A DNA stretch of 64,000 nucleotides from Clostridia bacterium (GTDB lineage: Bacteria > Bacillota > Clostridia > TANB77 > CAG-508). The notes under the pieces were generated by a model. It had not been told where the DNA came from. It saw only the letters and a program-made list of their open reading frames with translations, and did no database searches. Positions 27,347 through 36,164 of this stretch are shown in pieces (within the stretch, counting starts at the first letter, position 1; every line of letters begins with the position of its first letter). The stretch spans positions 62,001 through 126,000 of the forward strand of contig CAAGKN010000026.1 in assembly GCA_900770415.1 (NCBI GenBank). Direction: 5' to 3'. The position numbers and the translations under genes are program-made.

Positions 27347-29314
27347 TTAATTTTCACTTGTTTGTTTCATTTGTGCTATTTTATTTAAATTTGTTTCTAC
27401 AAACTCAAATTCTTTTCTTGTAGGTTTAATTTGTAATATTGCTGTATCTGCTCCTACTTTAAGTAATCCCTCACCTTTTAAGCAAGTTACTAGAAATCCA
27501 GCTTCTCCTTCACTTAGCTTAAATACTTCTTTTAAGTAATTTATTTCTGATTTATCTTGAGCTAAAAATAACTTTGTGTCTGATGATGTAAGTACTGCTT
27601 GTGCCTCTGGTTTTTCATAAAAATCTTGAAATCTTTGTGAAATAATTGCAAGAGATACGTTTCTTTTTCTTGCACGTCTTGCCATCGTATTTAAAAAATC
27701 TACTGCCTCTGGGTATGGAAGAAGCATCCATGCCTCATCAACCAAAACTCTTTTTTTAGTTGCTTTTGTTCTGTCTTCACTATTCTTTTTTACATACTTT
27801 TCCCAAATCCAAGAAAGTAATATTTGTTGTGCAAGAGGTCTTGCAAATCTTTCCTCTAATTGAGATATATCTAAGTTTATAAATGGTGCACCTTCTAGCA
27901 ACTCAAATGTTGATTGTCCATCAAAGTATGCCATTTGCCCATTTAGTTCTCTTACGTATTGTTTCATAACTTTTATTAAATAACTATAATGAAATCTATA
28001 ATCCGAATTGTCATTTTGTTTTGCTTTCTCTAATATTCTTTTATACCAAGAACCAATGGTTGGCATTTTCTTCTTTCTCTTTCCTAAAGCATCCCCAGAA
28101 ATCACACTATCTGACTCATATAAGCTTGCTGGATCCGCTGTAATTCCTACTCTTGCATATTCTTCTGCCACTGATTCTGATATTATTTGTTTTGTAAGCT
28201 CATTTACTTCTGTACTTCTTGTACTTCCTCTTGCCATTGTTAAAAGTGCTTGTGTAACGTCTTCTACTTTATTTTCCACATTTAATATAGGTCTTTCCCT
28301 TCCAGTTATTTCATCTTTTACTTTTTCTACTTCTATGTCAAACAAATTTATAATTGTTTGTGAATTAGGGCTTATTACTACATTGATTCCTCCAAGTGCT
28401 TCTGCAACTATTGTATACTCGCCTTCTGCATCTAACGCTAAGCTTTCTATTCCCATAAGAACAGAAGATCTTGAAATTAATGTTTTCATTGTAACAGATT
28501 TACCAGCACCAGATTTAGCAAATATAACCATATTGTAATTTGTTAAACTTGGATGGAAATTATCAAATAGAATTGGCACTCCTGTCTGTTTATTAAATCC
28601 TAATGGAACACCGGTTGGGTGTCCTACTTCAGATGTAGTGAATGGGAATACCGTTCCCATTGATCTACGGTCAAATGTATGTACTTTTTTTATTTTATCT
28701 TCCATTAATGGTAAGTTTGATTGAAAGCCCTCTTCCTGTATACCCCACGCTGATTTTATATCTATTAAAGACTTTGACATTTCTGTTGCTAATAATTTTG
28801 TTAGTCTGTCTAAATCTTGTAAATTATACGCAAATAATGTTGAAACAATTGAAGCTTCATAAAGTTTATTAAACCCTGCTGCAATTTCATCTCTTAAAGA
28901 TTCTGCTTCTACCCTTTTTTGTGCTAATAAGCTTTCTCTATTTATGTTTCCTTTGTCATAAGCAACAATTCTTTCTGTTTCTAGTTCATTTATAACTTTA
29001 TTTAATTCATTCTGAGATTTTGATTCCGCTATTGGATTGATATATATCGATGTATTTATATCGCCAAACATATACATATCTCTTAAAAGTTCCGGGAATG
29101 TAGCCATACGTGGTAATGCCGATATAAAAAATGTTCTTGCAAATCTAGTAGTTGTTGATATTATTTCTAATCTATCTATATTTGAAGCATCTATGCCAGA
29201 TGGTGCTATCAATTCTTTTATTGTCTTTTTTTTCAATAGTCCATATCCATTTTCGTTTTCAGCAATACTATTTTGTAACTCTGCTAGTTGATTTTGCTTT
29301 TGTTTTTTTGCCAT
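27347..29314 (-). CDS. VirB4-like secretion ATPase (C-terminal ATPase part)
   Basis: 655-residue AAA+ ATPase that powers type IV secretion or conjugative channels. Walker A is AKSGAGKSVTMK (about 275), Walker B is KRVLVDEAWMLL, followed by the sensor-like ISQRFQDFY segment, all diagnostic of the VirB4/TraC family. The family-typical N-terminal domain is carried in the separate gene at 29268, which overlaps this start by 47 bases. GGAGGGG lies just before ATG 29314. Only VirB4-type signatures are present, not those of a VirD4 coupling protein. Confidence 0.92.
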   Translation of the reverse strand: MAKKQKQNQLAELQNSIAENENGYGLLKKKTIKELIAPSGIDASNIDRLEIISTTTRFARTFFISALPRMATFPELLRDMYMFGDINTSIYINPIAESKSQNELNKVINELETERIVAYDKGNINRESLLAQKRVEAESLRDEIAAGFNKLYEASIVSTLFAYNLQDLDRLTKLLATEMSKSLIDIKSAWGIQEEGFQSNLPLMEDKIKKVHTFDRRSMGTVFPFTTSEVGHPTGVPLGFNKQTGVPILFDNFHPSLTNYNMVIFAKSGAGKSVTMKTLISRSSVLMGIESLALDAEGEYTIVAEALGGINVVISPNSQTIINLFDIEVEKVKDEITGRERPILNVENKVEDVTQALLTMARGSTRSTEVNELTKQIISESVAEEYARVGITADPASLYESDSVISGDALGKRKKKMPTIGSWYKRILEKAKQNDNSDYRFHYSYLIKVMKQYVRELNGQMAYFDGQSTFELLEGAPFINLDISQLEERFARPLAQQILLSWIWEKYVKKNSEDRTKATKKRVLVDEAWMLLPYPEAVDFLNTMARRARKRNVSLAIISQRFQDFYEKPEAQAVLTSSDTKLFLAQDKSEINYLKEVFKLSEGEAGFLVTCLKGEGLLKVGADTAILQIKPTRKEFEFVETNLNKIAQMKQTSEN

Positions 29315-30464
29315 CTTGTTCCCCTCCTTTGTCTTTTGTTCTTATTTTCTTTTTAGCTGCTTTTGTTATGTCTTCTCCTATATATCCTTTACTTTCTTCT
29401 AGTATCTGTGTTGCCATATCAGCTATTAAATCATCTATTGTTAATTCTTTCTGTTCTAATTGTTTTTGTTTTTCAGATTTAACTTCTTCTATAGCCATTC
29501 TAGCTTCTTGCAATGCTTTCTCTTGTATTTGTGCATCCAATGCTCTTATTTTTTTATCTAGTACATCTTGCGCTGTTATGTACAATTCATCATATCCTGC
29601 TTGTAATGCTTTTTTCATTCCGTATGTTTCTGCTTCGTCTCTGTTATATGCGTTATATAACAAATCTACAAGTTCATACGAATCTAATTCTTTTCCCGCC
29701 ACACTACATGCTGCCAAAGTCCTTATTATTGATTGAGCTTTTGTGTAAAGCTCAGAAAAAGCTATGTTTCTAATTTCATCTTTATCAAATAAATCATTTC
29801 CAGCTTCTGATGCATAATATGGAATTATTATATAATACTGTTTTCTAAGTACATTTTTATTTAAACTCATTCTCTCCGTATTAAAAATTATATCTTTTCC
29901 ATATTCATATAAGTTTCTTTGCTTTGTTATTTCAAATTTATATTTTTGCAATTGTTTCTCATCATATCTTCCAGATTGAGCCATTTGTTTGTACTGATTT
30001 TCTTTTCTGTCCAACTCTTCTTTTATTCCATCTACTCTATGTTTATAATTCTCCAAACTACTATCTAAGTTTATTGTCCTACTTTGTGTATATATTTGGA
30101 TTGGATGTCTTAATGTATTTAAAAATTGTGAAAAGCCTTCTTCTACTGCATTTTTTTCCATTCTAGACATTAAGTCATAGTTTATTCCTTGACATTCTAC
30201 AACCATTAAATATCTCTTTCCATTCTTTTGCACAATCATATTATCTTCTATTTTATCAAATTCCATAAATGAAAATATTGATTGTTTATTGTATGATTGT
30301 GGTGTTTTAGTTTGTTGCTTTGGGTCTTTTTGATTAACATCTATGTGTTTTTTTTCTTTTCCATTTTTTTCATCAATACTCATTTTCCAATAAACTAATG
30401 CTAATATTAATATAATAAAAACTAATATTGCTGCAATTATTACAAATATACTAGTTATCTCCAT
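29268..30464 (-). CDS. Membrane-anchored VirB4 N-terminal-domain-like protein
   Basis: 398 residues from ATG 30464 (AAAGGAGG upstream; an open frame to 30491 is not supported). One membrane segment (about 5-27), then a globular part with FMEFDKIEDNMIVQKNGK and FSQFLNTLRHPIQIYTQSR, which resembles the N-terminal domain of VirB4/TraE proteins, then a long coiled coil. The gene overlaps the VirB4 ATPase gene by 47 bases and PrgI-like by 14, so the products are made together. I infer a VirB4 split into a membrane-bound N-terminal subunit and a soluble ATPase subunit. Confidence 0.75.
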   Translation of the reverse strand: MEITSIFVIIAAILVFIILILALVYWKMSIDEKNGKEKKHIDVNQKDPKQQTKTPQSYNKQSIFSFMEFDKIEDNMIVQKNGKRYLMVVECQGINYDLMSRMEKNAVEEGFSQFLNTLRHPIQIYTQSRTINLDSSLENYKHRVDGIKEELDRKENQYKQMAQSGRYDEKQLQKYKFEITKQRNLYEYGKDIIFNTERMSLNKNVLRKQYYIIIPYYASEAGNDLFDKDEIRNIAFSELYTKAQSIIRTLAACSVAGKELDSYELVDLLYNAYNRDEAETYGMKKALQAGYDELYITAQDVLDKKIRALDAQIQEKALQEARMAIEEVKSEKQKQLEQKELTIDDLIADMATQILEESKGYIGEDITKAAKKKIRTKDKGGEQDGKKTKAKSTSRVTK

Positions 30465-30804
30465 TGTTATTTTCCTCCTTTGTATACACATATATTTTTT
30501 TCTTTTTTGAATGGAATTTCACTGCTCTTTTTATAACATCATCAATGTTTTGTCCACTTGTTTGTGTTGTAAATTTTAATGATGGTATTTCTGGAACTTT
30601 TAACATTCCAATAGACCATCCTATTGCAGCAAAGATTACAGCTATTATTATTCCTACAATTCCAAGTCCTATTGCCCTTAAAATAAAATAAAATATTAAA
30701 CCTATTGTTGCTGCTATCGCTGTGTATATTAACGATTTAGGAGTAAAAATAAATAATATTCTTCCTTCTCCTTTTACATTTCTAGGTATCTCATATGTTC
30801 CCAA
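30451..30804 (-). CDS. PrgI-family membrane protein
   Basis: 117 residues with two adjacent membrane segments (about 25-45 and 48-68), the motif YEIPRNVKGEGRILF at the N-terminus and a WSIGMLKVPEIPS turn after the segments. This is the PrgI family, always encoded next to VirB4 in Gram-positive type IV systems (VirB3-like role). The start is TTG 30804, eight bases after AAGGAGG. A TATAAT at 30843-30848 lies upstream, so it heads the second transcript of the cluster. Confidence 0.88.
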   Translation of the reverse strand: MGTYEIPRNVKGEGRILFIFTPKSLIYTAIAATIGLIFYFILRAIGLGIVGIIIAVIFAAIGWSIGMLKVPEIPSLKFTTQTSGQNIDDVIKRAVKFHSKKKKIYVYTKEENNNGDN

Positions 30805-30842
30805 AGCGAATTCCTCCTTAGTACCTTTTTATAGTTATATAT

Positions 30843-30871
30843 ATTATAGCAAACTTTTAGCTAAATTGTAA
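30843..30871 (-). promoter_or_regulatory. Promoter of the prgI-virB4 transcript
   Basis: TATAAT at 30843-30848 and a weak -35 TTACAA at 30866-30871 with a 17-base spacer, 39 bases before the TTG start of prgI-like. Confidence 0.6.
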
Positions 30872-30940
30872 CATTTTTAGAATAAAAATATAAATTTCAT
30901 ATATTTGTAATGTTTTTGTAATAATTAGCAGATTTTTGGC

Positions 30941-30974
30941 AAAAAAATAATAGCCTTGCGGCTATTATTTTTTT
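30941..30974 (-). terminator. Terminator after the pilin genes
   Basis: AAATAATAGCC / GGCTATTATTT stem with T-run on the minus strand, abutting the stop codon of the third pilin gene. It splits the secretion cluster into a pilin transcript and a channel transcript. Confidence 0.85.
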
Positions 30975-31329
30975 AAGCATTAACACTTTTTGCCCAATTG
31001 TAAATCATACTTGCTAAGTTAGATGCTGCAAATATTAAAACTGCACCAACTATGTATGGTATCATTGTTTTTTTGTATTCTGCTTTTTCTTCTGCACTTC
31101 CCATCATGTATTTAATACCTAATACAACTAAAACAATAACTGCTGCAATTGATCCTATAACTTGTACAATACCTAAAATTTGCTTTCCTATTTTTTGAAC
31201 AGAGTCAGTGTTACTTGTATCCCCTGTTATTCCGCTTGGATCAATAGCTAATACTGTTGTAGCAACTGTTGCTAGCATTACAACTATCATTAATACAGAT
31301 ACTATTTTTGAAATCTTTTTAGTATTCAT
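30973..31329 (-). CDS. VirB2/TrbC-like pilin, paralogue 3
   Basis: 118 residues from ATG 31329 (AAAGGGG upstream). A signal-like first membrane segment is cleaved or retained, then two membrane segments separated by a short basic loop: VLVVLGIKYMMGSAEEKAEYKK and IVGAVLIFAASNLASMIY. This hairpin is the TrbC/VirB2 pilin pattern. It shares the GIKYM-GS-EEKAEYKKTM motif with the gene at 31791, and less closely with 31400. It is the last gene of the pilin transcript. Confidence 0.8.
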   Translation of the reverse strand: MNTKKISKIVSVLMIVVMLATVATTVLAIDPSGITGDTSNTDSVQKIGKQILGIVQVIGSIAAVIVLVVLGIKYMMGSAEEKAEYKKTMIPYIVGAVLIFAASNLASMIYNWAKSVNA

Positions 31330-31399
31330 AATTAATACCCCTTTCATTATTTTTTATATTTTAAATATTCTAGTTAATAGAATAACTTTAATAACTATA

Positions 31400-31777
31400 T
31401 TATACGTCTTGTAATATTGTAGCAATTAATTTCCAAATTCCAAATGCTCCAAATATTATTACACATCCAATTACAAACGGTATTAAGCTCTCTTTTACTT
31501 TTGCTTTTTCATCCATACTTCCTACCATGAATTGAATTCCAAGTATTGCTCCTATTATTACTGCTATAACTGTACCTATTGCTAATAAAATGTTGTATAT
31601 TTGATCTGATACTGTTTTTATCTGTGAGTCTTGAATTGCTTGTTGCTGTTGTTCTCCTTTTTTTATAAAGCTTCCTCCAGCTTCTATAATGTCATCTACA
31701 GCATACGTTGTTTGCATAACTAACATCATTGATAATATAAATAATACTAAAATTCTTATTAATATATTTCTATTCAT
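31400..31777 (-). CDS. VirB2/TrbC-like pilin, paralogue 2
   Basis: 125 residues, AAGGAGTG before ATG 31777. Signal segment (MNRNILIRILVLFILSMMLVM), a polar GEQQQQ stretch, then the two-helix hairpin with GAILGIQFMVGSMDEKAKVKES and IPFVIGCVIIFGAFGIWKL. It differs most from the other two, which suggests a distinct role such as a minor pilin. Confidence 0.78.
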   Translation of the reverse strand: MNRNILIRILVLFILSMMLVMQTTYAVDDIIEAGGSFIKKGEQQQQAIQDSQIKTVSDQIYNILLAIGTVIAVIIGAILGIQFMVGSMDEKAKVKESLIPFVIGCVIIFGAFGIWKLIATILQDV

Positions 31778-31790
31778 ATTATCACTCCTT

Positions 31791-32165
31791 TTAATTATTT
31801 AAACCTTGTCCAAATTTATATATTATTGCTATTAAATTAGATGTTGCAAAAACTAGTACAGCACCAATTAAGTATGGTAACATCGTTTTTTTATACTCTG
31901 CTTTTTCTTCTACGCTCCCTATCATATATTTAATTCCTATAATAGCCAATGTAATAACTGATATTATGCTTCCGACTACCTGTATTGGTCCTAATACTTT
32001 ATTTGCTTTATCTACTAATTTTTGAGAACTTCCTCCACTATTTGGTTTATAATAGCTTGGATTTATAGAAGCATAAATATTTGTAGTAAATAAATAAACT
32101 AAAAGTAAAGTCATCAATAAAATTGTAACTATATTTAAAAAAGTTTTTTTGTTTATTTTTCTCAT
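31791..32165 (-). CDS. VirB2/TrbC-like pilin, paralogue 1
   Basis: 124 residues, GTGGAG before ATG 32165. Signal segment, then GIKYMIGSVEEKAEYKKTM and LPYLIGAVLVFATSNLIAI membrane hairpin. First gene after a strong promoter at 32198. High expression is expected for the major pilin. Confidence 0.8.
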   Translation of the reverse strand: MRKINKKTFLNIVTILLMTLLLVYLFTTNIYASINPSYYKPNSGGSSQKLVDKANKVLGPIQVVGSIISVITLAIIGIKYMIGSVEEKAEYKKTMLPYLIGAVLVFATSNLIAIIYKFGQGLNN

Positions 32166-32197
32166 TTTTCTCCACCTACTTACTTTTAGATAAATTC

Positions 32198-32226
32198 ATT
32201 ATACCATACATTTCCTTTTATTTCAA
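32198..32226 (-). promoter_or_regulatory. Strong sigma-A promoter of the pilin transcript
   Basis: TTGAAA at 32221-32226, a 17-base spacer and TATAAT at 32198-32203, 33 bases before the pilin start. Near-consensus. Confidence 0.85.
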
Positions 32227-32297
32227 CATTTTTCATTTTCTTATGCTATTTTATGTTATTTTAGCATACAAAATATTAATTTGTAAATATAATTTCT

Positions 32298-32340
32298 AAA
32301 AAAATCCTGTTTAAATATTTTTTATTTAAACAGGATTTTA
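32298..32340. terminator. Terminator after the Spo0E-like gene
   Basis: AAAATCCTGTTTAAAT / ATTTAAACAGGATTTT stem with T-rich ends on both strands, 10 bases after the Spo0E-like stop codon. Confidence 0.85.
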
Positions 32341-32349
32341 GTTTTGTAG

Positions 32350-32517
32350 TTATCTTCTGTCCTTAGTATATATTCTTCTTTTTATTTCTTTATTATAGTA
32401 TCTGGCTATTAGTTCGTCTAGTTCTAGGCTTATGGTATATATGTATGTGTAGTCTTTTTCCTTTGTTATGCTTTCATTTAATTTTCGTCTTAATTCTAGG
32501 ATTTCTTCATCTACCAT
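32350..32517 (-). CDS. Spo0E-like small sporulation regulator
   Basis: 55-residue protein from ATG 32517 (AAGGAG about ten bases upstream) to TAA 32350. The SLELDELIARYY segment matches the SxxLDxLI motif of Spo0E-family aspartyl phosphatases, which dephosphorylate Spo0A~P and delay sporulation; the preceding helix (ILELRRKLNESI) fits the two-helix fold. It uses an in-frame CGA arginine codon. The call is based on this short motif, so paralogous two-helix proteins are possible. Confidence 0.75.
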   Translation of the reverse strand: MVDEEILELRRKLNESITKEKDYTYIYTISLELDELIARYYNKEIKRRIYTKDRR

Positions 32518-32590
32518 AGACTTTTCACTCCTTTTACTAATTTTTTCTTTTGTATATTAATAAAATACCATATTTTTACAATTAGGTCAA

Positions 32591-32618
32591 TAAAAAAACA
32601 GCAAAATTACTGTTTTTA
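32591..32618. terminator. Hairpin upstream of the Spo0E-like gene
   Basis: AAAACAG / CTGTTTT stem with loop and T-rich ends; weak but typical terminator, between lgt and the Spo0E-like gene. Confidence 0.55.
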
Positions 32619-32704
32619 AGCTAACTTTCGTATGCCATATTTCTCTATTTTTTAACATCTGTTTAGATTTTAATATATTTTGTTTTTCATTTTGTCAAGA
32701 AATA

Positions 32705-32752
32705 AAAAAAAACGACAAATTGTAATTTGTTCAGTAAATTACAATTTGTCTG
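32705..32752 (-). terminator. Terminator overlapping the end of lgt
   Basis: GACAAATTGTAATT / AATTACAATTTGTC stem followed on the minus strand by a run of nine T. It contains the lgt stop codon. Confidence 0.85.
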
Positions 32753-33526
32753 ATTTTATTCTTTTCATATACGCTATCATCGACATTATGAATATAATTA
32801 TTGACAAAACTTGCGATATTCTTATTGGTCCTAGCATTAGACTGTCTGTTCTTAGTCCTTCTATTATTGCTCTTGCAAATGAATACATTATTAAATATAG
32901 ATATGTTATTTGTCCTTTGAATTTTCTGTTTTTAGATACTACTGTAAGTATTATAAATATTGTAAGTGTTGCTATTGATTCATACAAAAAAGTTGGATGT
33001 ACTTCTATATATTTCCCTGCTTCATATATTCCCATTCTCCATGGTAAATTTGTTTGTGTACCGTATGCTTCTACATTTATGAAGTTTCCCCATCTTCCTA
33101 TTGCTTGTCCGAAGTGCTAAACACGGTGCTATAAAGTCTAATAAATCCAGTATATCTATTTTTTTCTTTTTGCAATATATATAACAGGTAACTGCCCCTC
33201 CTATTATTCCACCATATATTGCAAGTCCGCCATTTCTTAAATTGAAAATTTGCAATGGTTCTTTTATGTAATAGTCTATCTCAAATAATACATAGTACAG
33301 CCTTGCACATATTATTGAAATTGGTATTAAAAATATGCATAAGTCTATTATATCTGCGAATTTTATTCCATATTTTCCGATTATTTATTTTAAATATTAT
33401 TATTCCAATAATAATGGCTAAAACTATTAGAATAGCATACCAATAAATGTGTATGCTATTTATTGAGAATGCTATTCTAGATATATTAAATATTAAGTTT
33501 AGTCCTGGAAATGTAATAGTGTTCAT
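32739..33526 (-). CDS. lgt: Prolipoprotein diacylglyceryl transferase Lgt, two CGG frameshift sites
   Basis: Essential membrane enzyme that transfers diacylglycerol from phosphatidylglycerol to the lipobox cysteine. Three frames join into one 261-residue polytopic protein with the family motifs GGLAIYGGIIGG, GQAIGRWGNFIN and HPTFLYES in the right order. The breaks are CGG 33377-33379 (after AAT, giving NNGKYGIKFADIID) and CGG 33109-33111 (after CTT, giving LALGQAIGRW). The second site places the skipped C right at the first glycine of the most conserved motif of the family. GAGGT precedes ATG 33526. Because lgt is essential in most Bacillota, a true pseudogene is unlikely. Confidence 0.93.
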
Positions 33527-33549
33527 TTTTACCTCTATTCTTTTATAAA

Positions 33550-34839
33550 TTAGTTTGCTTTATCTTTTGGTTCTACTACTGATATTATAGTGTTTTCTTC
33601 TTTAAACACATTATTTAAAATTTGTTTTGCATATTCTTTTGTAATTTGTTTATATGTTTCTAAATAGTCAAAGCTGTTTATTCCTTTAAAGTAATCTGAA
33701 ATAAACATTCTTACTATATCTGAAACATTGTTAAATTCTTTTACAGCTGTTCCATAAAGCATATTTTTTATTCTGTTAAAGTGCTCTTCATCTAATCCAT
33801 TTTGTTTTAAATTGTTTATTTCTTTTTGCACTTCTTGCAATACTAATTCAGGATTTTTTGATTGTCCTGTTATTGCTATATGTGCAAAATTATCTCCAAA
33901 TTCATATTCTACAAATGGTTCTGATATTAATAGTTGCTCTTCATATAATTTTTTGTATGTTCTAGAACTCTTTCCTATAATCATGTTTAATAATATTTCT
34001 ATTGCTAAATGTTTTTTTACTATTTCTTCTTTAGCATTTGAAGTATCATCTTTTATTCCTATTACAAAAATTGGCATACTTACTTCCATTTGAGTTTTTT
34101 TGATTTTGCTAACAATTCCATCTTCTTTTGGATCGTAAATTCTTTTTATTTCTCCCTGATTTGGTTTTTCTATTAACCTTTTCTTTATTTCCTTCATTAG
34201 CTCTTCTGGTTCAAAATCTCCGCAAAATCCCATTACCATATTTGAAGGATTATAAAATGTATTGTAGCATTTATATAATACATCTTTGTCTATTTTTGCT
34301 ATTGAATCTATTGAACCTGCTATATCTATTGTTATTGCATTATTTTTATACATGCATTTTAAAGCATTCATGTATACAGCCCAATCTGGATAGTCGTCAT
34401 ACATCATTATTTCTTGACCTATAATGCCTTTTTCTTTTTCTACATTTTGGTCTGTAAAGTATGGATGTTGTACATAATCCATAAGTTCATCTAATGCTTC
34501 ATAGAAGTTATCTGTTGATTCAAATAAATATGCTGTGTGATTTGTTGTTGTATATGCATTTGCATTTACTCCTAGTGCTGTTAATGTATCTAAACTATTT
34601 GTTCCATTTGGTTGTTCGAACATTTTATGCTCTAAAAAGTGTGCCACACCATCTGGAACCTCTGTTTCTTTATCTTCTCCTGGCACAACAAATTTATTGT
34701 CCATCGAGCCATAATGTGTTGCCCACATTACATATTTTTTCTTTATACCTTTTTTAGGTATAATCATTATAGTTAAGCCATTTTCTAATTTTTCGGTATA
34801 TAATTTTTCTTTGACTTGTAAGTTTTCTATAATTTGCAT
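33550..34839 (-). CDS. M16 zinc peptidase (YmfH-like)
   Basis: 429 residues, AAAGGAG before ATG 34839. It has the inverted zinc motif HFLEH in DGVAHFLEHKMFEQPNG and the downstream glutamate segment typical of M16 peptidases. It pairs with the M16-like gene just upstream (27 bases), as YmfF/YmfH do in Bacillus and other Firmicutes. Substrate unknown; the pair probably works as one cytoplasmic peptidase complex. Confidence 0.9.
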   Translation of the reverse strand: MQIIENLQVKEKLYTEKLENGLTIMIIPKKGIKKKYVMWATHYGSMDNKFVVPGEDKETEVPDGVAHFLEHKMFEQPNGTNSLDTLTALGVNANAYTTTNHTAYLFESTDNFYEALDELMDYVQHPYFTDQNVEKEKGIIGQEIMMYDDYPDWAVYMNALKCMYKNNAITIDIAGSIDSIAKIDKDVLYKCYNTFYNPSNMVMGFCGDFEPEELMKEIKKRLIEKPNQGEIKRIYDPKEDGIVSKIKKTQMEVSMPIFVIGIKDDTSNAKEEIVKKHLAIEILLNMIIGKSSRTYKKLYEEQLLISEPFVEYEFGDNFAHIAITGQSKNPELVLQEVQKEINNLKQNGLDEEHFNRIKNMLYGTAVKEFNNVSDIVRMFISDYFKGINSFDYLETYKQITKEYAKQILNNVFKEENTIISVVEPKDKAN

Positions 34840-34865
34840 AGTTTATCTCCTTTTCCAATGTATCT

Positions 34866-36140
34866 CTAATTCCTCAAAAAATATATTGTATTTATTTTTA
34901 TTTTGTTTGCCACTTCTTTTACATGTTCTGCTGTAACTCCTTCTATTTTTTGCGCATATTCTTTAAATGTTGTTAATTTTTGTGATAGTTCTTGTCCTAA
35001 ATAATATGTTATTTCCGAATCTTGCTCATCTTGTATTGATTCTATTCCTGATGTCATATATTTTTTTGCATTTTTTATATCTTCTTCGGTAAATTTACCA
35101 TTTTTCATGTCTTCTAATTGTTCTTTTATTATTTCTACTGCTTTTTCATAATTTGCTATTTCTATTCCACATCTAATATATATATTTGACTTTTGTCTTA
35201 CATAATTTGAACGTGCTGTATATGCCAAGCTTGCTTTTTCCCTTACATTTTGGAATAATTTTGATGTAGCACTCTCTCCTAGTATTACATTATATATTGC
35301 TACTTTAAATTTATCTTCTTCATTTATGTTTTCTATATCTAATCCCATTACTAGTTTTCCTTGTGTTATATCCATTTTTTCTTCTGTTGTGTGGATTTCT
35401 TTGCTTTCTATGGATTTTTCGCCACCTAGTATACATTTGCCATCTCTTTCTGAAAGTTTTTTAATGTTCTCATTTTCTTCTACTACTTTTGCTGTTTCTT
35501 CTGCATTTAAGGCACCAGAAATAAATATGTCTATTTTACTATTTGCAATTAATTCTTTGTAATAATTATAAAGATTTTTTTCATCTATTTTATCTAAATC
35601 TTCTATATATCCATATTTATATAATCCATAAGGTTTGTCTTTATACATTTCTTCAACGCATCTGTTAAATGCATAAGCATCTTTATTGTCTATTTTTGAT
35701 TCTATTAAAACTTTTATGTTCTCTTTTTCTGAGCTAACATATCCCGATTTAAATGCATTATTTTCTACTAATGGGTTTAGTATTATATCTAGTAAAAGTT
35801 CTACACTCTCTTTTAACAAATCCTGATTGGCTTCTTTTGGTATAAAGTTATCGTTTAGTGCTTCTAAATAAAATTTTATTACATGGTTATCTCCTATTTT
35901 TTCTATACCACAGTCAAAGCTTGCACCATACATATTTTCTAATTTTTTTGAGACTTCTTCTTGTGTTTTCAATTTTTCTGTTCCTCTTTTTAAAACAGCT
36001 GGTATAACACTATCAAATGTTACTTTTTCTCTTGTTAATGGTAGTGTTATAAACATTGCTAATAAATTTGTTTTAAATTTTTCTGTTTCTATACAATGTA
36101 CTTTTATACCTTTTTTAATTTCTTTTGTTATATATGCCAT
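34866..36140 (-). CDS. M16-family protein without zinc motif (YmfF-like)
   Basis: 424 residues, AAAGGAG before ATG 36140. The fold signatures of M16 are present (VIPAVLKRGTEKLKT, VREKASLAYTARSNY), but the HxxEH motif is missing at the expected site. It is the inactive partner type that pairs with the active M16 peptidase encoded next to it. Confidence 0.85.
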   Translation of the reverse strand: MAYITKEIKKGIKVHCIETEKFKTNLLAMFITLPLTREKVTFDSVIPAVLKRGTEKLKTQEEVSKKLENMYGASFDCGIEKIGDNHVIKFYLEALNDNFIPKEANQDLLKESVELLLDIILNPLVENNAFKSGYVSSEKENIKVLIESKIDNKDAYAFNRCVEEMYKDKPYGLYKYGYIEDLDKIDEKNLYNYYKELIANSKIDIFISGALNAEETAKVVEENENIKKLSERDGKCILGGEKSIESKEIHTTEEKMDITQGKLVMGLDIENINEEDKFKVAIYNVILGESATSKLFQNVREKASLAYTARSNYVRQKSNIYIRCGIEIANYEKAVEIIKEQLEDMKNGKFTEEDIKNAKKYMTSGIESIQDEQDSEITYYLGQELSQKLTTFKEYAQKIEGVTAEHVKEVANKIKINTIYFLRN

Positions 36141-36164
36141 TATAAATTCTCCTTTTTATTTTAT

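Noticed and set aside
29268..29314. Recoding between the VirB4-N and VirB4-ATPase genes
   Set aside because: No CGG at the junction; the ATPase gene has its own strong ribosome-binding site and both frames are complete.
18201..32165. Integrative conjugative element
   Set aside because: No integrase, relaxase, coupling ATPase, direct repeats or change in base composition; tRNA genes at 15 kb are intact and show no duplicated 3' end.
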